64,000 nucleotides of DNA. It comes from Prevotella koreensis. GTDB taxonomy: Bacteria > Bacteroidota > Bacteroidia > Bacteroidales > Bacteroidaceae. A program made the translations under genes and the position numbers. Of this stretch, positions 55,134 through 63,861 are shown one piece after another. The notes under the pieces were generated by a model. The model was not told the origin of the DNA. It did no database searches and saw only the letters and a program-made list of their open reading frames with translations. The stretch covers positions 2,170,590 to 2,234,589 of the forward strand of contig NZ_RYYU01000001.1 of the NCBI RefSeq assembly GCF_003977605.1, given 5' to 3'. The stretch's first letter is position 1; each line of letters begins with the position of its first letter.

Positions 55134-55280
55134 ATGAGAATATTCTCTTGCATAGCGATAGCAGTGCCGTTGTAATGTAGAAAGCAACATCTCTTTCACC
55201 CCTTTCGCTTTTGGTAAATTCTTTTCTCTTGTTTGTAGGCGTTCTTTGTTTATCAATGTGTAAACAATGTATATGTGGAT

Positions 55281-55318
55281 AAAAAAGAAGGGACTCGCTG
55301 CCTCGCGCAGAAAGTCCC
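55281..55318 (-). terminator. Terminator of the two DUF4831-type genes
   Basis: GGGACT (55290-55295) and AGTCCC (55313-55318) pair, with extra pairing inside. On the minus strand the stem is followed by TTCTTTTTT. It lies about 50 bases after the last minus-strand gene stop. Confidence 0.75.
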
Positions 55319-55366
55319 GGGTTGTGTTTTCGTAATATTTGATAAAAGGTAAATTCTTCTTTATTT

Positions 55367-56443
55367 TTATTTCTTCAATAATTCTGTTTTGATGGTTTCC
55401 ACCGCACCTGTCGTCGGGTTAAGAGTCAGTTCGGTGCGCATTTTCTTGTTGAACAGTTCGCCGCTAAGATTGATAAGCGTACCGAATTGCGCTGCAAAGA
55501 ACTCGTATGGCGTGGCCAACAGACTGTTTGACAATGAGCGTATAGTGGCTCGTGCCTTGCCCGGCAGCACCACGCGCAGGCCGATGTCGTCCTTTGACGG
55601 TTTGAGGGCTGCGAACGGTAAATCCGGTTCGGGCATCTGTTCTTTCAAGTCCTCTATGTCTATATAATAAGGAGAGCCGGCGAGGTCGTCTGCATCGAGC
55701 ATACCAAGTTTCTCGGAAAAGCGGAACAATATTTGGTCGCTTACCTCGGCATTGGGCACGTAGCGTATCACGGTCTGCATGGTGTCGCAGGTCGTGGTGC
55801 CACAGAACATCTGCATCAGAGCCTGTTCTTGCGTGTCCATAAGTTGCAGCATCAGTCTGAGTTGTTCGCCATCTTTCGGCATAAAGTCGGCTTGTCCGCG
55901 TGTCACTTCGTTTCTGCTGTCACGAATATCATATATTTCGTGAGCCGTAAGTTCTGCCATCTTCGCCTTACTCCCTGCTGCCAGTATCTCCTGATTGAGG
56001 AATTTGCGTGGGTCTTGCTTTGCCGGTGCCTGCCATTTTGTGAAAGGTACAAACTCTTTCACGGCTCTTCCCTCGGCGTTTATCGCCGTGAGTATGCCAC
56101 TGCGGTCAATCTCTGCATGGTTTATCGAGTGCTTCGCGTCTGCTTTAAGCACAAAGAAACGTGCCGTATCCCTCACAGCCTCCGTGCCAACGGATATGCT
56201 CAGAATCCTGTATCGCTCGCTTTTCGTCTGCGGTGCGTCATTCTTTTTCAGGTATCTTTCTGCATATATGCACAGTTCTCCGGGCGTTACCGTTGTCTTT
56301 TCCACGAGTACACTCAGTCTTAGAGATGTCTTCGGGAGGAAATACGAATACCCCTCTTGTGGCAGTTCTTCTGTCTGTGCCTTTGCCGTTGCGGCTATAA
56401 GTAATGCTGCGACAAATGCCATTGCAGCGACAATCTTGTTCAT
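55367..56443 (-). CDS. Secreted protein of DUF4831 type
   Basis: The 358-residue protein has a signal peptide (MNKIVAAMAFVAALLIAATA, cleavage after KAQ). The mature part contains a long beta-rich region (KTSLRLSVLVEKTTVTPGEL) and a C-terminal segment (LPGKARATIRSLSNSLLATP, FGTLINLSGELFNKK, LTLNPTTGAVETIKTELLKK). The last segment is repeated in the next gene. DUF4831 is recalled, not tested; function unknown. Confidence 0.65.
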   Translation of the reverse strand: MNKIVAAMAFVAALLIAATAKAQTEELPQEGYSYFLPKTSLRLSVLVEKTTVTPGELCIYAERYLKKNDAPQTKSERYRILSISVGTEAVRDTARFFVLKADAKHSINHAEIDRSGILTAINAEGRAVKEFVPFTKWQAPAKQDPRKFLNQEILAAGSKAKMAELTAHEIYDIRDSRNEVTRGQADFMPKDGEQLRLMLQLMDTQEQALMQMFCGTTTCDTMQTVIRYVPNAEVSDQILFRFSEKLGMLDADDLAGSPYYIDIEDLKEQMPEPDLPFAALKPSKDDIGLRVVLPGKARATIRSLSNSLLATPYEFFAAQFGTLINLSGELFNKKMRTELTLNPTTGAVETIKTELLKK

Positions 56444-56472
56444 CTTTTAATCCCTTTGTTTCTTTTTTGCTT

Positions 56473-57207
56473 TTATTTCAGCAACTTTATTCCTCCCGTA
56501 ATAGGACTCAATTCGAGAGTGAAGTCACTGTCTTTTGAAAAGAATTTGCTGTCTATCGCCTCCACTCGTCCGAATTGTCCGAGATATAGTTCTTGAGATG
56601 ATATGAAGTTTTCACCCTTTTCGATAATCATTGTTGCCTTACCCGGCAGGTTCACGTTGATGTTGGGGTTGTCTTTTCCGGCCTTGCTCATCTTGACAGT
56701 TGCCTGTGGGTTGTATATATCGTGATTGTCTTTTATTGTAAGGTAGTAGGTTTTGGCAGGGTCTCCTTCTCCTATGAACACTCCTTGGTCGGAGATTAGG
56801 TGGCAGAGAGGCACACGTTCCACTTCCTTTACAGGGACATAAATCACTGATATTTCAACGATATCGGGTTGTGACGATGTTCTTTCTTTTATTTCCTTTG
56901 CTTTTTCATGTTTCGGTTGTGTCACATTCTTGTTCACGCCGAGCAGTATGCCTTCGTCACTCTTGCAGATATATTCTATCGAGTTCTTCTTGTTGATTAC
57001 CGCCTTGTAGTGTTTTGACTCGTCCGGCAGGCCGAACAGTGATGTTCTGACGCTGACAAATGCGTATTCTGTATTATCAATCGGTCCTTTACGTGATACC
57101 TCAAATATGAACTCTATTCCCGTCATGGGCAGGTAGTAGTCCTTGCCCTGTGCCTTTGTGCACAAGGTTGCCAACATCATTGTCAATGATAATATTAATT
57201 TTTTCAT
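56473..57207 (-). CDS. Secreted protein, paralogue of the DUF4831-type neighbour
   Basis: The 244-residue protein has a signal peptide (MKKLILSLTMMLATLCTKAQ). Its C-terminus (LPGKATMIIEKGENFISSQE, FGRVEAIDSKFFSKD, LELSPITGGIKLLK) parallels the end of the neighbouring gene (LPGKARATIRS..., TLNPTTGAVETIK). The two genes are 29 bases apart on the same strand and are probably co-transcribed paralogues of different length. Function unknown. Confidence 0.65.
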   Translation of the reverse strand: MKKLILSLTMMLATLCTKAQGKDYYLPMTGIEFIFEVSRKGPIDNTEYAFVSVRTSLFGLPDESKHYKAVINKKNSIEYICKSDEGILLGVNKNVTQPKHEKAKEIKERTSSQPDIVEISVIYVPVKEVERVPLCHLISDQGVFIGEGDPAKTYYLTIKDNHDIYNPQATVKMSKAGKDNPNINVNLPGKATMIIEKGENFISSQELYLGQFGRVEAIDSKFFSKDSDFTLELSPITGGIKLLK

Positions 57208-57280
57208 ATCATATATATTTTAGTCGTTAAGTATATTTTATCGTAATATTTTTCTTCTTTTTTCTTTCTTATAGCCGTTC

Positions 57281-58798
57281 TCAGTCTTTAAGTCGCTCGA
57301 ATGCTTTTGGCAGATACCTTATTATATCTGTTGCCATAAGACTCTCTTCGCCCAACTCCTTTGCTGCGATGTCTCCGGCGAGTCCATGCAGGTACATTCC
57401 GAGCATACAGGCATCGGCATTACGGTAGCCGCGTGCCAGCAGTCCGGTGATGATTCCGGTGAGCACATCTCCGCTTCCGGCTGTTGCCATACCGGCATTT
57501 CCTGTGCTGTTGAACATCACGCTGCCATCGGGCATGCACAATGCCGAGTAGTGACCTTTTAATATTATGTAGGCTTCAAGATGCTCTGCCATGTTGCGAG
57601 CCTTTGAAAGTCTTTCGTAACTGTCGGCACACGGTGCGCCATTCATTCTGTCGAACTCTTTCGGATGCGGTGTCATGATGATTCCTTTGGGCAGTTGCTG
57701 CATCCATGCGCGGTGATTGGCCAGTATGTTCAGCGCGTCGGCATCAGCCACTACCGGACATGTGGCACGTCTGATTTGCGAAATCATCGCTATCGCCGTT
57801 GTCTCCACCTGTCCCAGTCCGGGGCCTATGGCCATTGCATCGAAATCCTCTGTTGCTATGGCATTGCCCACATACGTCTCTTCGTGGTCGAGGTTGACAA
57901 TTGCTTCGGGCACTGCCATTTGTATTATGGCGTTGTTCTTTCTCGGCGTATGCACCGTTACCTTTCCCGCTCCGGCTCTGTAACACGCCTTTGCAGCCAT
58001 TACCGCAGCCCCCGCCATGCCGAAAGTTCCGGCCACGATGAGCGCATTTCCCATTGAGCCTTTATGCGCGAAAGGGTCGCGTGACAACAGTAACGGGCGG
58101 ATGTCGTTCTCCTCCAATATGCAGTATTGCGCACTTGTTCTCTCTATTCCTTCTGCGCTGAGTCTTATGTCGAGCACCTTCAGTTTTCCGATGAACTGCT
58201 GATTTTCTTGGAACAGGAACGAAAGTTTCTTGTGCTGCAGCGTCAGTGTGGTGTCGGCCTTTATTATATTGGCACGCACGTTGTAGGTGTTGTCCTCGGT
58301 CATCAGTCCCGATGGCATGTCGATACTCACCACCTTGGCTGCCGATTGGTTTATGTATTTCACAAGCGATGCGAACCCTCCGGCAAGCGGTTTTGTGAGT
58401 CCTGACCCGAACAGACCGTCTATCACCAGCATCCCGGCCTCAAGTTTCGGCGGGTCGAACTCCTGAGTTACCTCCGTGAACTGCTTCACGCGCTTCGACT
58501 CGGCAATCCGTTGCTTGTTAGTAGAGCAATCGTCGCTGAGTTTTTGGTTTATATTGAAGAGATATACGCTTATCTGATAACCCTGTTCGGCGAGCAGGCG
58601 CGACACGGCAAGCGCATCGCCACCGTTGTTTCCGGGACCTGCAAAAGTCACAATGGGCGTATGTGTCGGCCACATCTCGCTGATGGCGCGTGCCAATGTC
58701 TTTGCAGCACGTTCCATAAGGTCAATGCTTCTTATAGGCTCGTGCTCTATTGTGTATTGGTCGATATCGTGTATCTGATTGCTTGTAAAAATCTTCAT
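57281..58798 (-). CDS. nnr: Bifunctional NAD(P)H-hydrate repair enzyme
   Basis: The enzyme repairs hydrated NAD(P)H: an N-terminal epimerase (about residues 1-210, GPGNNGGDALAVSRLL and IDGLFGSGLTKPL) and a C-terminal ADP-dependent dehydratase (GPGLGQVETT, TPHPKEFDRM, GSGDVLTGIITGLLARG). I start it at the ATG at 58798 (505 residues, MKIFTSNQIHDIDQYT), because the promoter -7 box lies between this ATG and the more upstream in-frame ATG at 58837. The transcript would be nearly leaderless. Confidence 0.92.
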   Translation of the reverse strand: MKIFTSNQIHDIDQYTIEHEPIRSIDLMERAAKTLARAISEMWPTHTPIVTFAGPGNNGGDALAVSRLLAEQGYQISVYLFNINQKLSDDCSTNKQRIAESKRVKQFTEVTQEFDPPKLEAGMLVIDGLFGSGLTKPLAGGFASLVKYINQSAAKVVSIDMPSGLMTEDNTYNVRANIIKADTTLTLQHKKLSFLFQENQQFIGKLKVLDIRLSAEGIERTSAQYCILEENDIRPLLLSRDPFAHKGSMGNALIVAGTFGMAGAAVMAAKACYRAGAGKVTVHTPRKNNAIIQMAVPEAIVNLDHEETYVGNAIATEDFDAMAIGPGLGQVETTAIAMISQIRRATCPVVADADALNILANHRAWMQQLPKGIIMTPHPKEFDRMNGAPCADSYERLSKARNMAEHLEAYIILKGHYSALCMPDGSVMFNSTGNAGMATAGSGDVLTGIITGLLARGYRNADACMLGMYLHGLAGDIAAKELGEESLMATDIIRYLPKAFERLKD

Positions 58799-58805
58799 CA
58801 CGATG

Positions 58806-58838
58806 CAAAAATACAAAAAATAGATTACAGAAGCCAAA
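58806..58838 (-). promoter_or_regulatory. Promoter of nnr with almost no leader
   Basis: On the minus strand TTTG (58838-58835), 21 bases and TATTTTTG (58813-58806) form a consensus promoter. The ATG at 58798 begins only 7 bases after the -7 box, so the mRNA would have a leader of 0-4 bases. Confidence 0.7.
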
Positions 58839-58897
58839 AGTTTCGGGATATTTTTATGTTTTTCTTCCCTAAAAGGTAAAAATATGGAATATTTTAT

Positions 58898-58905
58898 TAA
58901 TTTTG
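58898..58905 (+). promoter_or_regulatory. Possible promoter of hpt
   Basis: TAATTTTG fits TAnnTTTG and lies 22 bases before the hpt start at 58928. No convincing -33 box is seen. It would drive the hpt-adk-obg-pgeF group. Confidence 0.5.
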
Positions 58906-58927
58906 TCGCAAAATAAAGAGAAATGTT

Positions 58928-59464
58928 ATGGCCGTAGTTAAAATTTTAGACAAAACGTTCAAGACTTCCATTCCGGAAGCAGAGATAAAAAAACATGTAA
59001 AGGAAGTGGCGGATCGTATCAATCATGACATGGCCGGCAAGAACCCGCTTTTGATCGCGGTGCTCAACGGTTCGTTCATTTTCGCTGCCGACCTGATGCG
59101 TATGATAACCATTCCTTGCGAGATTTCGTTTGTGAAATTGGCATCATACGAGGGCACAACATCATCAGGAAAAATTACCGAAGTGCTGGGAATAAATGAA
59201 GACTTGAATGGAAGGACGGTGATAATCGTTGAGGATATAGTTGATACAGGACTGACGATGAAGAGAATGATAGAGACTCTGGGCACGAGAAATCCTAAGT
59301 CGATACATATCTGTACGCTGTTGTTGAAGCCCGATAAACTCACCGTTGACCTCGATATAGAGTATGCCGCGATGCAGATTCCGAACGACTTCATCGTGGG
59401 TTACGGACTCGACTACGACCAGCAGGGACGCAATCTGCCAGACATCTACACTGTGGTGGAGTAG
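58928..59464 (+). CDS. hpt: Hypoxanthine phosphoribosyltransferase
   Basis: The enzyme salvages hypoxanthine (and often guanine) to the nucleotide using PRPP. The 178-residue product has the PRPP loop IIVEDIVDTGLTMKRM (about residues 98-113), LIAVLNGSFIFAADLMR and a C-terminal FIVGYGLDYDQQGRNLPDI typical of Hpt. It starts a group of four + genes for purine and ribosome functions. Confidence 0.95.
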   Translation: MAVVKILDKTFKTSIPEAEIKKHVKEVADRINHDMAGKNPLLIAVLNGSFIFAADLMRMITIPCEISFVKLASYEGTTSSGKITEVLGINEDLNGRTVIIVEDIVDTGLTMKRMIETLGTRNPKSIHICTLLLKPDKLTVDLDIEYAAMQIPNDFIVGYGLDYDQQGRNLPDIYTVVE

Positions 59465-59524
59465 CCCCGACAAACTTTATTACCGAAAGACATCCATTAA
59501 CAATAATAAAAAACAAGGCAAAAA

Positions 59525-60091
59525 ATGGAAAACATTGTTATTTTCGGTGCACCCGGCTCTGGCAAGGGCACACAGAGTGAGTTAATAATCAAGAAGTACG
59601 GACTGGGGCATATCTCCACAGGAGAAGTGCTTCGCGACCAAATTCGGAGAGAAACCGAACTCGGCAAAATGGCAAAACGCTTCATAGACAACGGGCAGTT
59701 GATTCCCGATGACTATATGGTGAAACTGCTGGCTGAGGTGTATGATGAGATAGGGACAGACCACGGTGGTGTTATCTTCGATGGTTTTCCACGCACCATA
59801 TCACAGGCCGAGGCTCTAAAGGCTATGCTCGCAGAACGCGGACACTGCGTGGCTGCAATGATAGAACTTGATGTTCCGGAGGAAGAACTGATCGAACGGC
59901 TGATAAAGCGAGGAAAGGAGAGCGGACGTTCTGACGACAATGCCGAGACGATAAAGAAGCGTCTGGATGTGTATTACAGTCAGACAAAGCCGTTGATAGA
60001 GTGGTACGGCCGTGAAGGAGTTCACCATCACGTTGTCGGCACCGGTTCTCTTGAAAGCATATTCGCTCGGATAGAAAAAATCATAGGATAG
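59525..60091 (+). CDS. adk: Adenylate kinase
   Basis: Adk interconverts AMP, ADP and ATP. The 188-residue product has the P-loop IFGAPGSGKGTQSELI, the AMP-site HISTGEVLRDQIRRET and DGFPRTISQAEAL. The LID is of the short type (KRGKESGRSDDNAETI), without the zinc-type insert. It follows hpt by 60 bases. Confidence 0.96.
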   Translation: MENIVIFGAPGSGKGTQSELIIKKYGLGHISTGEVLRDQIRRETELGKMAKRFIDNGQLIPDDYMVKLLAEVYDEIGTDHGGVIFDGFPRTISQAEALKAMLAERGHCVAAMIELDVPEEELIERLIKRGKESGRSDDNAETIKKRLDVYYSQTKPLIEWYGREGVHHHVVGTGSLESIFARIEKIIG

Positions 60092-60184
60092 AAAAGTTAA
60101 TTCTGAAGCCCCTCACTCTCAGCGTTATAAATCGGCGCTCCTTCGGCAACGGAGGATAGGGTAGGGGCTGTTCTTATATTTATT

Positions 60185-61360
60185 ATGGAGAGTAATTTCG
60201 TAGATTATGTGAAGATATATTGCCGCTCGGGAAAGGGTGGCAAGGGAAGCATGCACCTGAGGCACGTGAAGTATAACTACAACGGTGGTCCCGACGGCGG
60301 CGATGGCGGCGATGGCGGAAGTGTGATATTGCGAGGCAATCACAATTTCTGGACTTTGCTGCACCTTAGATACCAACGGCATGTGTATGCCGAGCATGGA
60401 GGGAACGGCAGCAAGGATAAGTGTCACGGCACTAACGGCAAGCACCAATATATAGATGTGCCGTGCGGAACGGTGGTATATGATGCCGAAACAGGGAAGT
60501 ATGTGTGCGACATAACCTACGACGGACAAGAGGTGGTGCTGCTGAAAGGTGGTCGTGGCGGACTCGGAAACTTCCAGTTCCGTACCGCAACAAACCAAGC
60601 ACCGCGCTTTGCACAGCCCGGAGAACCGATGCAGGAGATGACAGTGATACTCGAACTCAAACTGTTGGCAGACGTTGGACTTGTGGGATTCCCTAACGCC
60701 GGTAAGTCAACATTGCTGTCTGCACTCTCATCGGCACGACCTAAGATTGCCAATTACCCGTTCACAACGCTCGAACCGTCACTCGGAATAGTGGCATACC
60801 ATGACCAAAAGTCGTTCGTCATGGCCGACATTCCGGGTATAATAGAAGGCGCGAGTGAGGGAAAAGGACTCGGACTGCGTTTCCTTAGGCATATCGAGCG
60901 TAACTCGTTGCTGCTCTTTATGGTGCCTTGCGACTCTGACGATATTGTGAAAGACTATGGTGTGCTGCTCAACGAACTGCGCCGATTCAATCCCGATATG
61001 CTCGATAAGCATCGTGTGCTCGCCATAACAAAGTGCGACATGATTGACGAAGAACTTGCAACGATGCTACGCGAGGAGATTGTAAAGCAGATTGACGAGC
61101 CTCTGCCGATTGTATTTATATCTGCCGTGGCACAGCAGGGCTTGAACGAACTGAAAGACATTCTGTGGGAAGAACTCAACAGTGAGAGCAATAAACTGCA
61201 GAGCATCACTGCCGAAGATGTTATCGTTCACCGTGATAAGGATATGTCGCGCTTCTCCAAGGAACTTTCAGATGAGGGTGAAAACATCGAGATTGAGTTT
61301 GTTGACGAGGACGAGATAGAGGAACTTGAAGACTACGAAATTGAGGACATTAACGAATGA
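60185..61360 (+). CDS. obg: GTPase Obg
   Basis: Obg is a GTPase of large-subunit assembly. The 391-residue product has the glycine-rich Obg fold ([20 protein letters not shown]), the G1 loop [31 protein letters not shown] and TKCD. An acidic tail ([20 protein letters not shown]) ends it. The TGA overlaps the ATG of pgeF by 4 bases. The 93-base gap before it contains an AGCCCCT/AGGGGCT inverted repeat that could slow transcription. Confidence 0.95.
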   Translation: MESNFVDYVKIYCRSGKGGKGSMHLRHVKYNYNGGPDGGDGGDGGSVILRGNHNFWTLLHLRYQRHVYAEHGGNGSKDKCHGTNGKHQYIDVPCGTVVYDAETGKYVCDITYDGQEVVLLKGGRGGLGNFQFRTATNQAPRFAQPGEPMQEMTVILELKLLADVGLVGFPNAGKSTLLSALSSARPKIANYPFTTLEPSLGIVAYHDQKSFVMADIPGIIEGASEGKGLGLRFLRHIERNSLLLFMVPCDSDDIVKDYGVLLNELRRFNPDMLDKHRVLAITKCDMIDEELATMLREEIVKQIDEPLPIVFISAVAQQGLNELKDILWEELNSESNKLQSITAEDVIVHRDKDMSRFSKELSDEGENIEIEFVDEDEIEELEDYEIEDINE

Positions 61361-62169
61361 GGTTGCATGAATACTTGCTCGGCGACAACGTTCGTGCGTT
61401 CTCTACAATGCGCGGAGAGGGTGTGGGAAAGGGTAATTATGCCTCGTTCAACATAAACCGCTACTGTGGAGACTCCGAAGAGAACATTGAGCGAAACCTT
61501 GATATTCTTGCAGATACATTAAAAATCGCACCGCAGCGCATAATATATCCGCGACAGGTTCACGGTACGGTGTACAAACGAATAACCGAAGACTGTCTAT
61601 CACAGCCTCCATACGAACGTCAATCCATGATAGATGGTTCCGATGCACTCATTACCGATGTTCGGAATGTATGCATCGGAGTTTCCACTGCCGACTGCAT
61701 ACCTATTCTTTTATACGACCCCGAACATCATTGTGCCGCAGCAATACATGCAGGTTGGCGCGGAACCGTGAAACGAATGGTACAAATTGTGGTTTCGACG
61801 ATGTGCGATAATTTCGCATCGAGACCCGAAATGTTGAGAGCCGTCATAGGACCGGGCATATCGCTCGAAGCATTCGAGGTGGGCGATGAGGTGTATTACG
61901 AGTTTTCCAAGGCACGTTTCCCGATGGATGAAATTGCACATCGCTTTCCACTTATGCACAGTACAGCAAACTCCGGGTCGCAAACCATTATGAAATGGCA
62001 CATCGACCTTCCTGCATGCAACCGTCTGCAACTCATCGAAAGCGGCATACCTGTCGCAAACATATATTCTTCAGGCATTTGTACATACACCTCCTGCGAC
62101 ACGTTTTTTTCCGCCCGCCGTCTCGGAACGGCCTCCGGTCGTATCTTTACCGGAATAATTCTGAAATGA
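61357..62169 (+). CDS. pgeF: Peptidoglycan editing factor / purine nucleoside phosphorylase (YfiH family)
   Basis: YfiH/PgeF proteins are copper- or zinc-containing multi-function enzymes with purine nucleoside phosphorylase activity; in E. coli PgeF corrects peptidoglycan precursors. The 270-residue product has [35 protein letters not shown] and [15 protein letters not shown], the conserved metal-site and nucleophile region. It overlaps obg by 4 bases (ATGA), so the two are coupled. Which activity matters here is not visible. Confidence 0.88.
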   Translation: MRLHEYLLGDNVRAFSTMRGEGVGKGNYASFNINRYCGDSEENIERNLDILADTLKIAPQRIIYPRQVHGTVYKRITEDCLSQPPYERQSMIDGSDALITDVRNVCIGVSTADCIPILLYDPEHHCAAAIHAGWRGTVKRMVQIVVSTMCDNFASRPEMLRAVIGPGISLEAFEVGDEVYYEFSKARFPMDEIAHRFPLMHSTANSGSQTIMKWHIDLPACNRLQLIESGIPVANIYSSGICTYTSCDTFFSARRLGTASGRIFTGIILK

Positions 62170-62215
62170 AATAATACGCAAGTTCGGGTTAAGAAATCGT
62201 TATAATATGCGACCT

Positions 62216-62278
62216 CTGCAAGACTATTGAAATAAAAGTTTGCTCATTTCAAATGATTTTTAACTCAATATTCTTGCA
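62216..62278 (-). promoter_or_regulatory. Hairpin in the lipoprotein repeat, copy 1
   Basis: TGCAAGACTATTGA (62216-62229) and TCAATATTCTTGCA (about 62265-62278) are inverted repeats around an inner stem TTGAAAT/ATTTCAA (62227-62233, 62246-62252). It lies downstream of the lipoprotein stop, on its strand, and has a partner with a compensatory change at 63138-63199. Confidence 0.55.
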
Positions 62279-62391
62279 AAGGTCTCACAATGATTATTAC
62301 TTATTTTGTTTAATTCAATCCGGCTTCGCCGGGTTACGACATTTGTAGTTTAACTTATACGGCGTTCAGATGTCTATGCTTATACCTGCTT

Positions 62392-62958
62392 TTATTCTGC
62401 CGTCCCTTTATAACTGATGGAGATGGTGTGCGGTAGCTTGTCGCCTAATAACTTTTTAGATGTTTTTATTGCCCCGTCGATTACCGTAACATTTACTTCT
62501 TTCGTCGTTGGATTGACATTGAGTTTCATCGTGCCGCTCGAGAATTTACAAAGGGGATCTATAGTTCCTTTTCCAGTGAAAAGTACATTTAATGGTCCAT
62601 TATTTGCCGCTATTGACCATTTGCCTGCTTCTTCGTCTGTTTGCTCTGTAAGTTTGATTAGTTTGTCGTTGTGAATCGAAGGTATGAGCTCGATATATAT
62701 ATTCTTGGCTTTTTTCCCTGATTCTAATTGCAGGTCAAGCGTATATATACCTTCCTTTTCGGTTAAGACTGACTTTTCAATTTTTATTACCTCGGCATCA
62801 AGAGTCACGGTGTTGGTGAAATTAGGGGTGGGTCCCGGTGTAGGTGTGTCGTCGTTGTCACTCGAGCATGCGGTAAACATCATGCCCATCATCATCACTG
62901 CTGCTGCGAGGGCAAGAGCCTTGCTTGCCGCGTTCGCAAATAAATTGTTTAGTTTCAT
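62392..62958 (-). CDS. Lipoprotein, tandem-duplicated family, copy 1
   Basis: The 188-residue product begins at the ATG at 62958 (MKLNNLFANAASKALALAAA); an in-frame ATG at 62985 lies inside the conserved leader. The signal ends in a lipobox (MFTAC) followed by SSDNDDTPTPG, the acidic +2 region that favours surface export of Bacteroidetes lipoproteins. The mature part is beta-rich (TLDAEVIKIEKSVLTEKEGI, TMKLNVNPTTKEVNVTVIDG). It is paralogous to the next gene. Function unknown. Confidence 0.7.
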   Translation of the reverse strand: MKLNNLFANAASKALALAAAVMMMGMMFTACSSDNDDTPTPGPTPNFTNTVTLDAEVIKIEKSVLTEKEGIYTLDLQLESGKKAKNIYIELIPSIHNDKLIKLTEQTDEEAGKWSIAANNGPLNVLFTGKGTIDPLCKFSSGTMKLNVNPTTKEVNVTVIDGAIKTSKKLLGDKLPHTISISYKGTAE

Positions 62959-62985
62959 ATAGGTTATGCCCTCCTGATGACCCAC

Positions 62986-63312
62986 GAAATACTTTATGTG
63001 GGAACGCCGTGTCGGGGGCTTGGGCGTTTAGGTTGTTTTGAATGTTAATCTATGTCTTTATTCTTTCCATTTGCTTGGTATCATTCTGTTTTTTATTTCG
63101 ATTAAGGAAACTTCCGAAATTTTCTTTGTTGTCCCCCTGCAAGGCTATTGAGATAAAAGTTTGCTTATCTCAAATGATTTTAATTCAATAGTTTTGCAAA
63201 GGTCTCACAATGATTATTACTTATTTTGTTTAATCCAATCCGGCTTCGCAGGGTTACGACATACGTCGTTTAACTTGGATGGCGGCGCAGGTGTCTATGT
63301 TTATACCTGCTT
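62986..63312. other. Gap between the duplicated lipoprotein genes
   Basis: It holds the lipoprotein leader of copy 1 on the left and, from about 63138, the hairpin TTGAGAT/ATCTCAA of copy 2 with outer arms TGCAAGGCTATTGA and TCAATAGTTTTGCA. No other gene is supported. The promoter for the copy 1 gene is probably within 62960-63100 but I could not fix it. Confidence 0.5.
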
Positions 63313-63861
63313 TTACTTTGCCTTCCCTTTATAACTTATGGAGATGGTGTGGTCTTGGCCGTCGCCTTGGTTAGTATCAGTCGGTGTATTTATCTTTCCA
63401 CCGGTTACCGTCACCTCCACTTCTTTCGTCGTTGGATTGATGTTGATTTTCATTGTACCGCCGGAGAATTTGAATTTTTCATGTTTCACCCCATAGCCAC
63501 AGAAAAGCCAGTTGATGCCTTTAAGTACAGATATTGACCAAGTACTGACTGCTGATCCTGTTTGCTGTGTAAGGTCGATTAGTTTGTTGTTGAGAGTCGA
63601 ATGATTGAGTGCGATTAATATATCAGTGGCTTTTTTCTCTTTTTCGAGTTTTATGCTTAACCAATAGACCTCGCCAATTTTGTTCATCTCTAACTTTTCA
63701 ATTTTTATAACCTCGCCGTCGAGAGTCACGGTATTGGTGAACTTCGGTGTGTCGTCGTTGTCACTCGAGCATGCGGTGAACGTCATTCCCATCATCATCA
63801 CTGCTGCTGCGAGGGCAAGAGCCTTGCTTGCCGCGTTCGCAAATAAATTGTTTAGTTTCAT
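63313..63861 (-). CDS. Lipoprotein, tandem-duplicated family, copy 2
   Basis: The 182-residue product shares the first 36 residues nearly exactly with copy 1 (MKLNNLFANAASKALALAAA, ACSSDNDDTP), then diverges (EKLEMNKIGEVYWLSIKLEK versus EKSVLTEKEGIYTLDLQLES) and converges again at SGGTMKININPTTKEVEVTV. The PTPGPTP stretch of copy 1 is missing. Both are probable surface lipoproteins; the partner or ligand is unknown. Confidence 0.7.
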   Translation of the reverse strand: MKLNNLFANAASKALALAAAVMMMGMTFTACSSDNDDTPKFTNTVTLDGEVIKIEKLEMNKIGEVYWLSIKLEKEKKATDILIALNHSTLNNKLIDLTQQTGSAVSTWSISVLKGINWLFCGYGVKHEKFKFSGGTMKININPTTKEVEVTVTGGKINTPTDTNQGDGQDHTISISYKGKAK

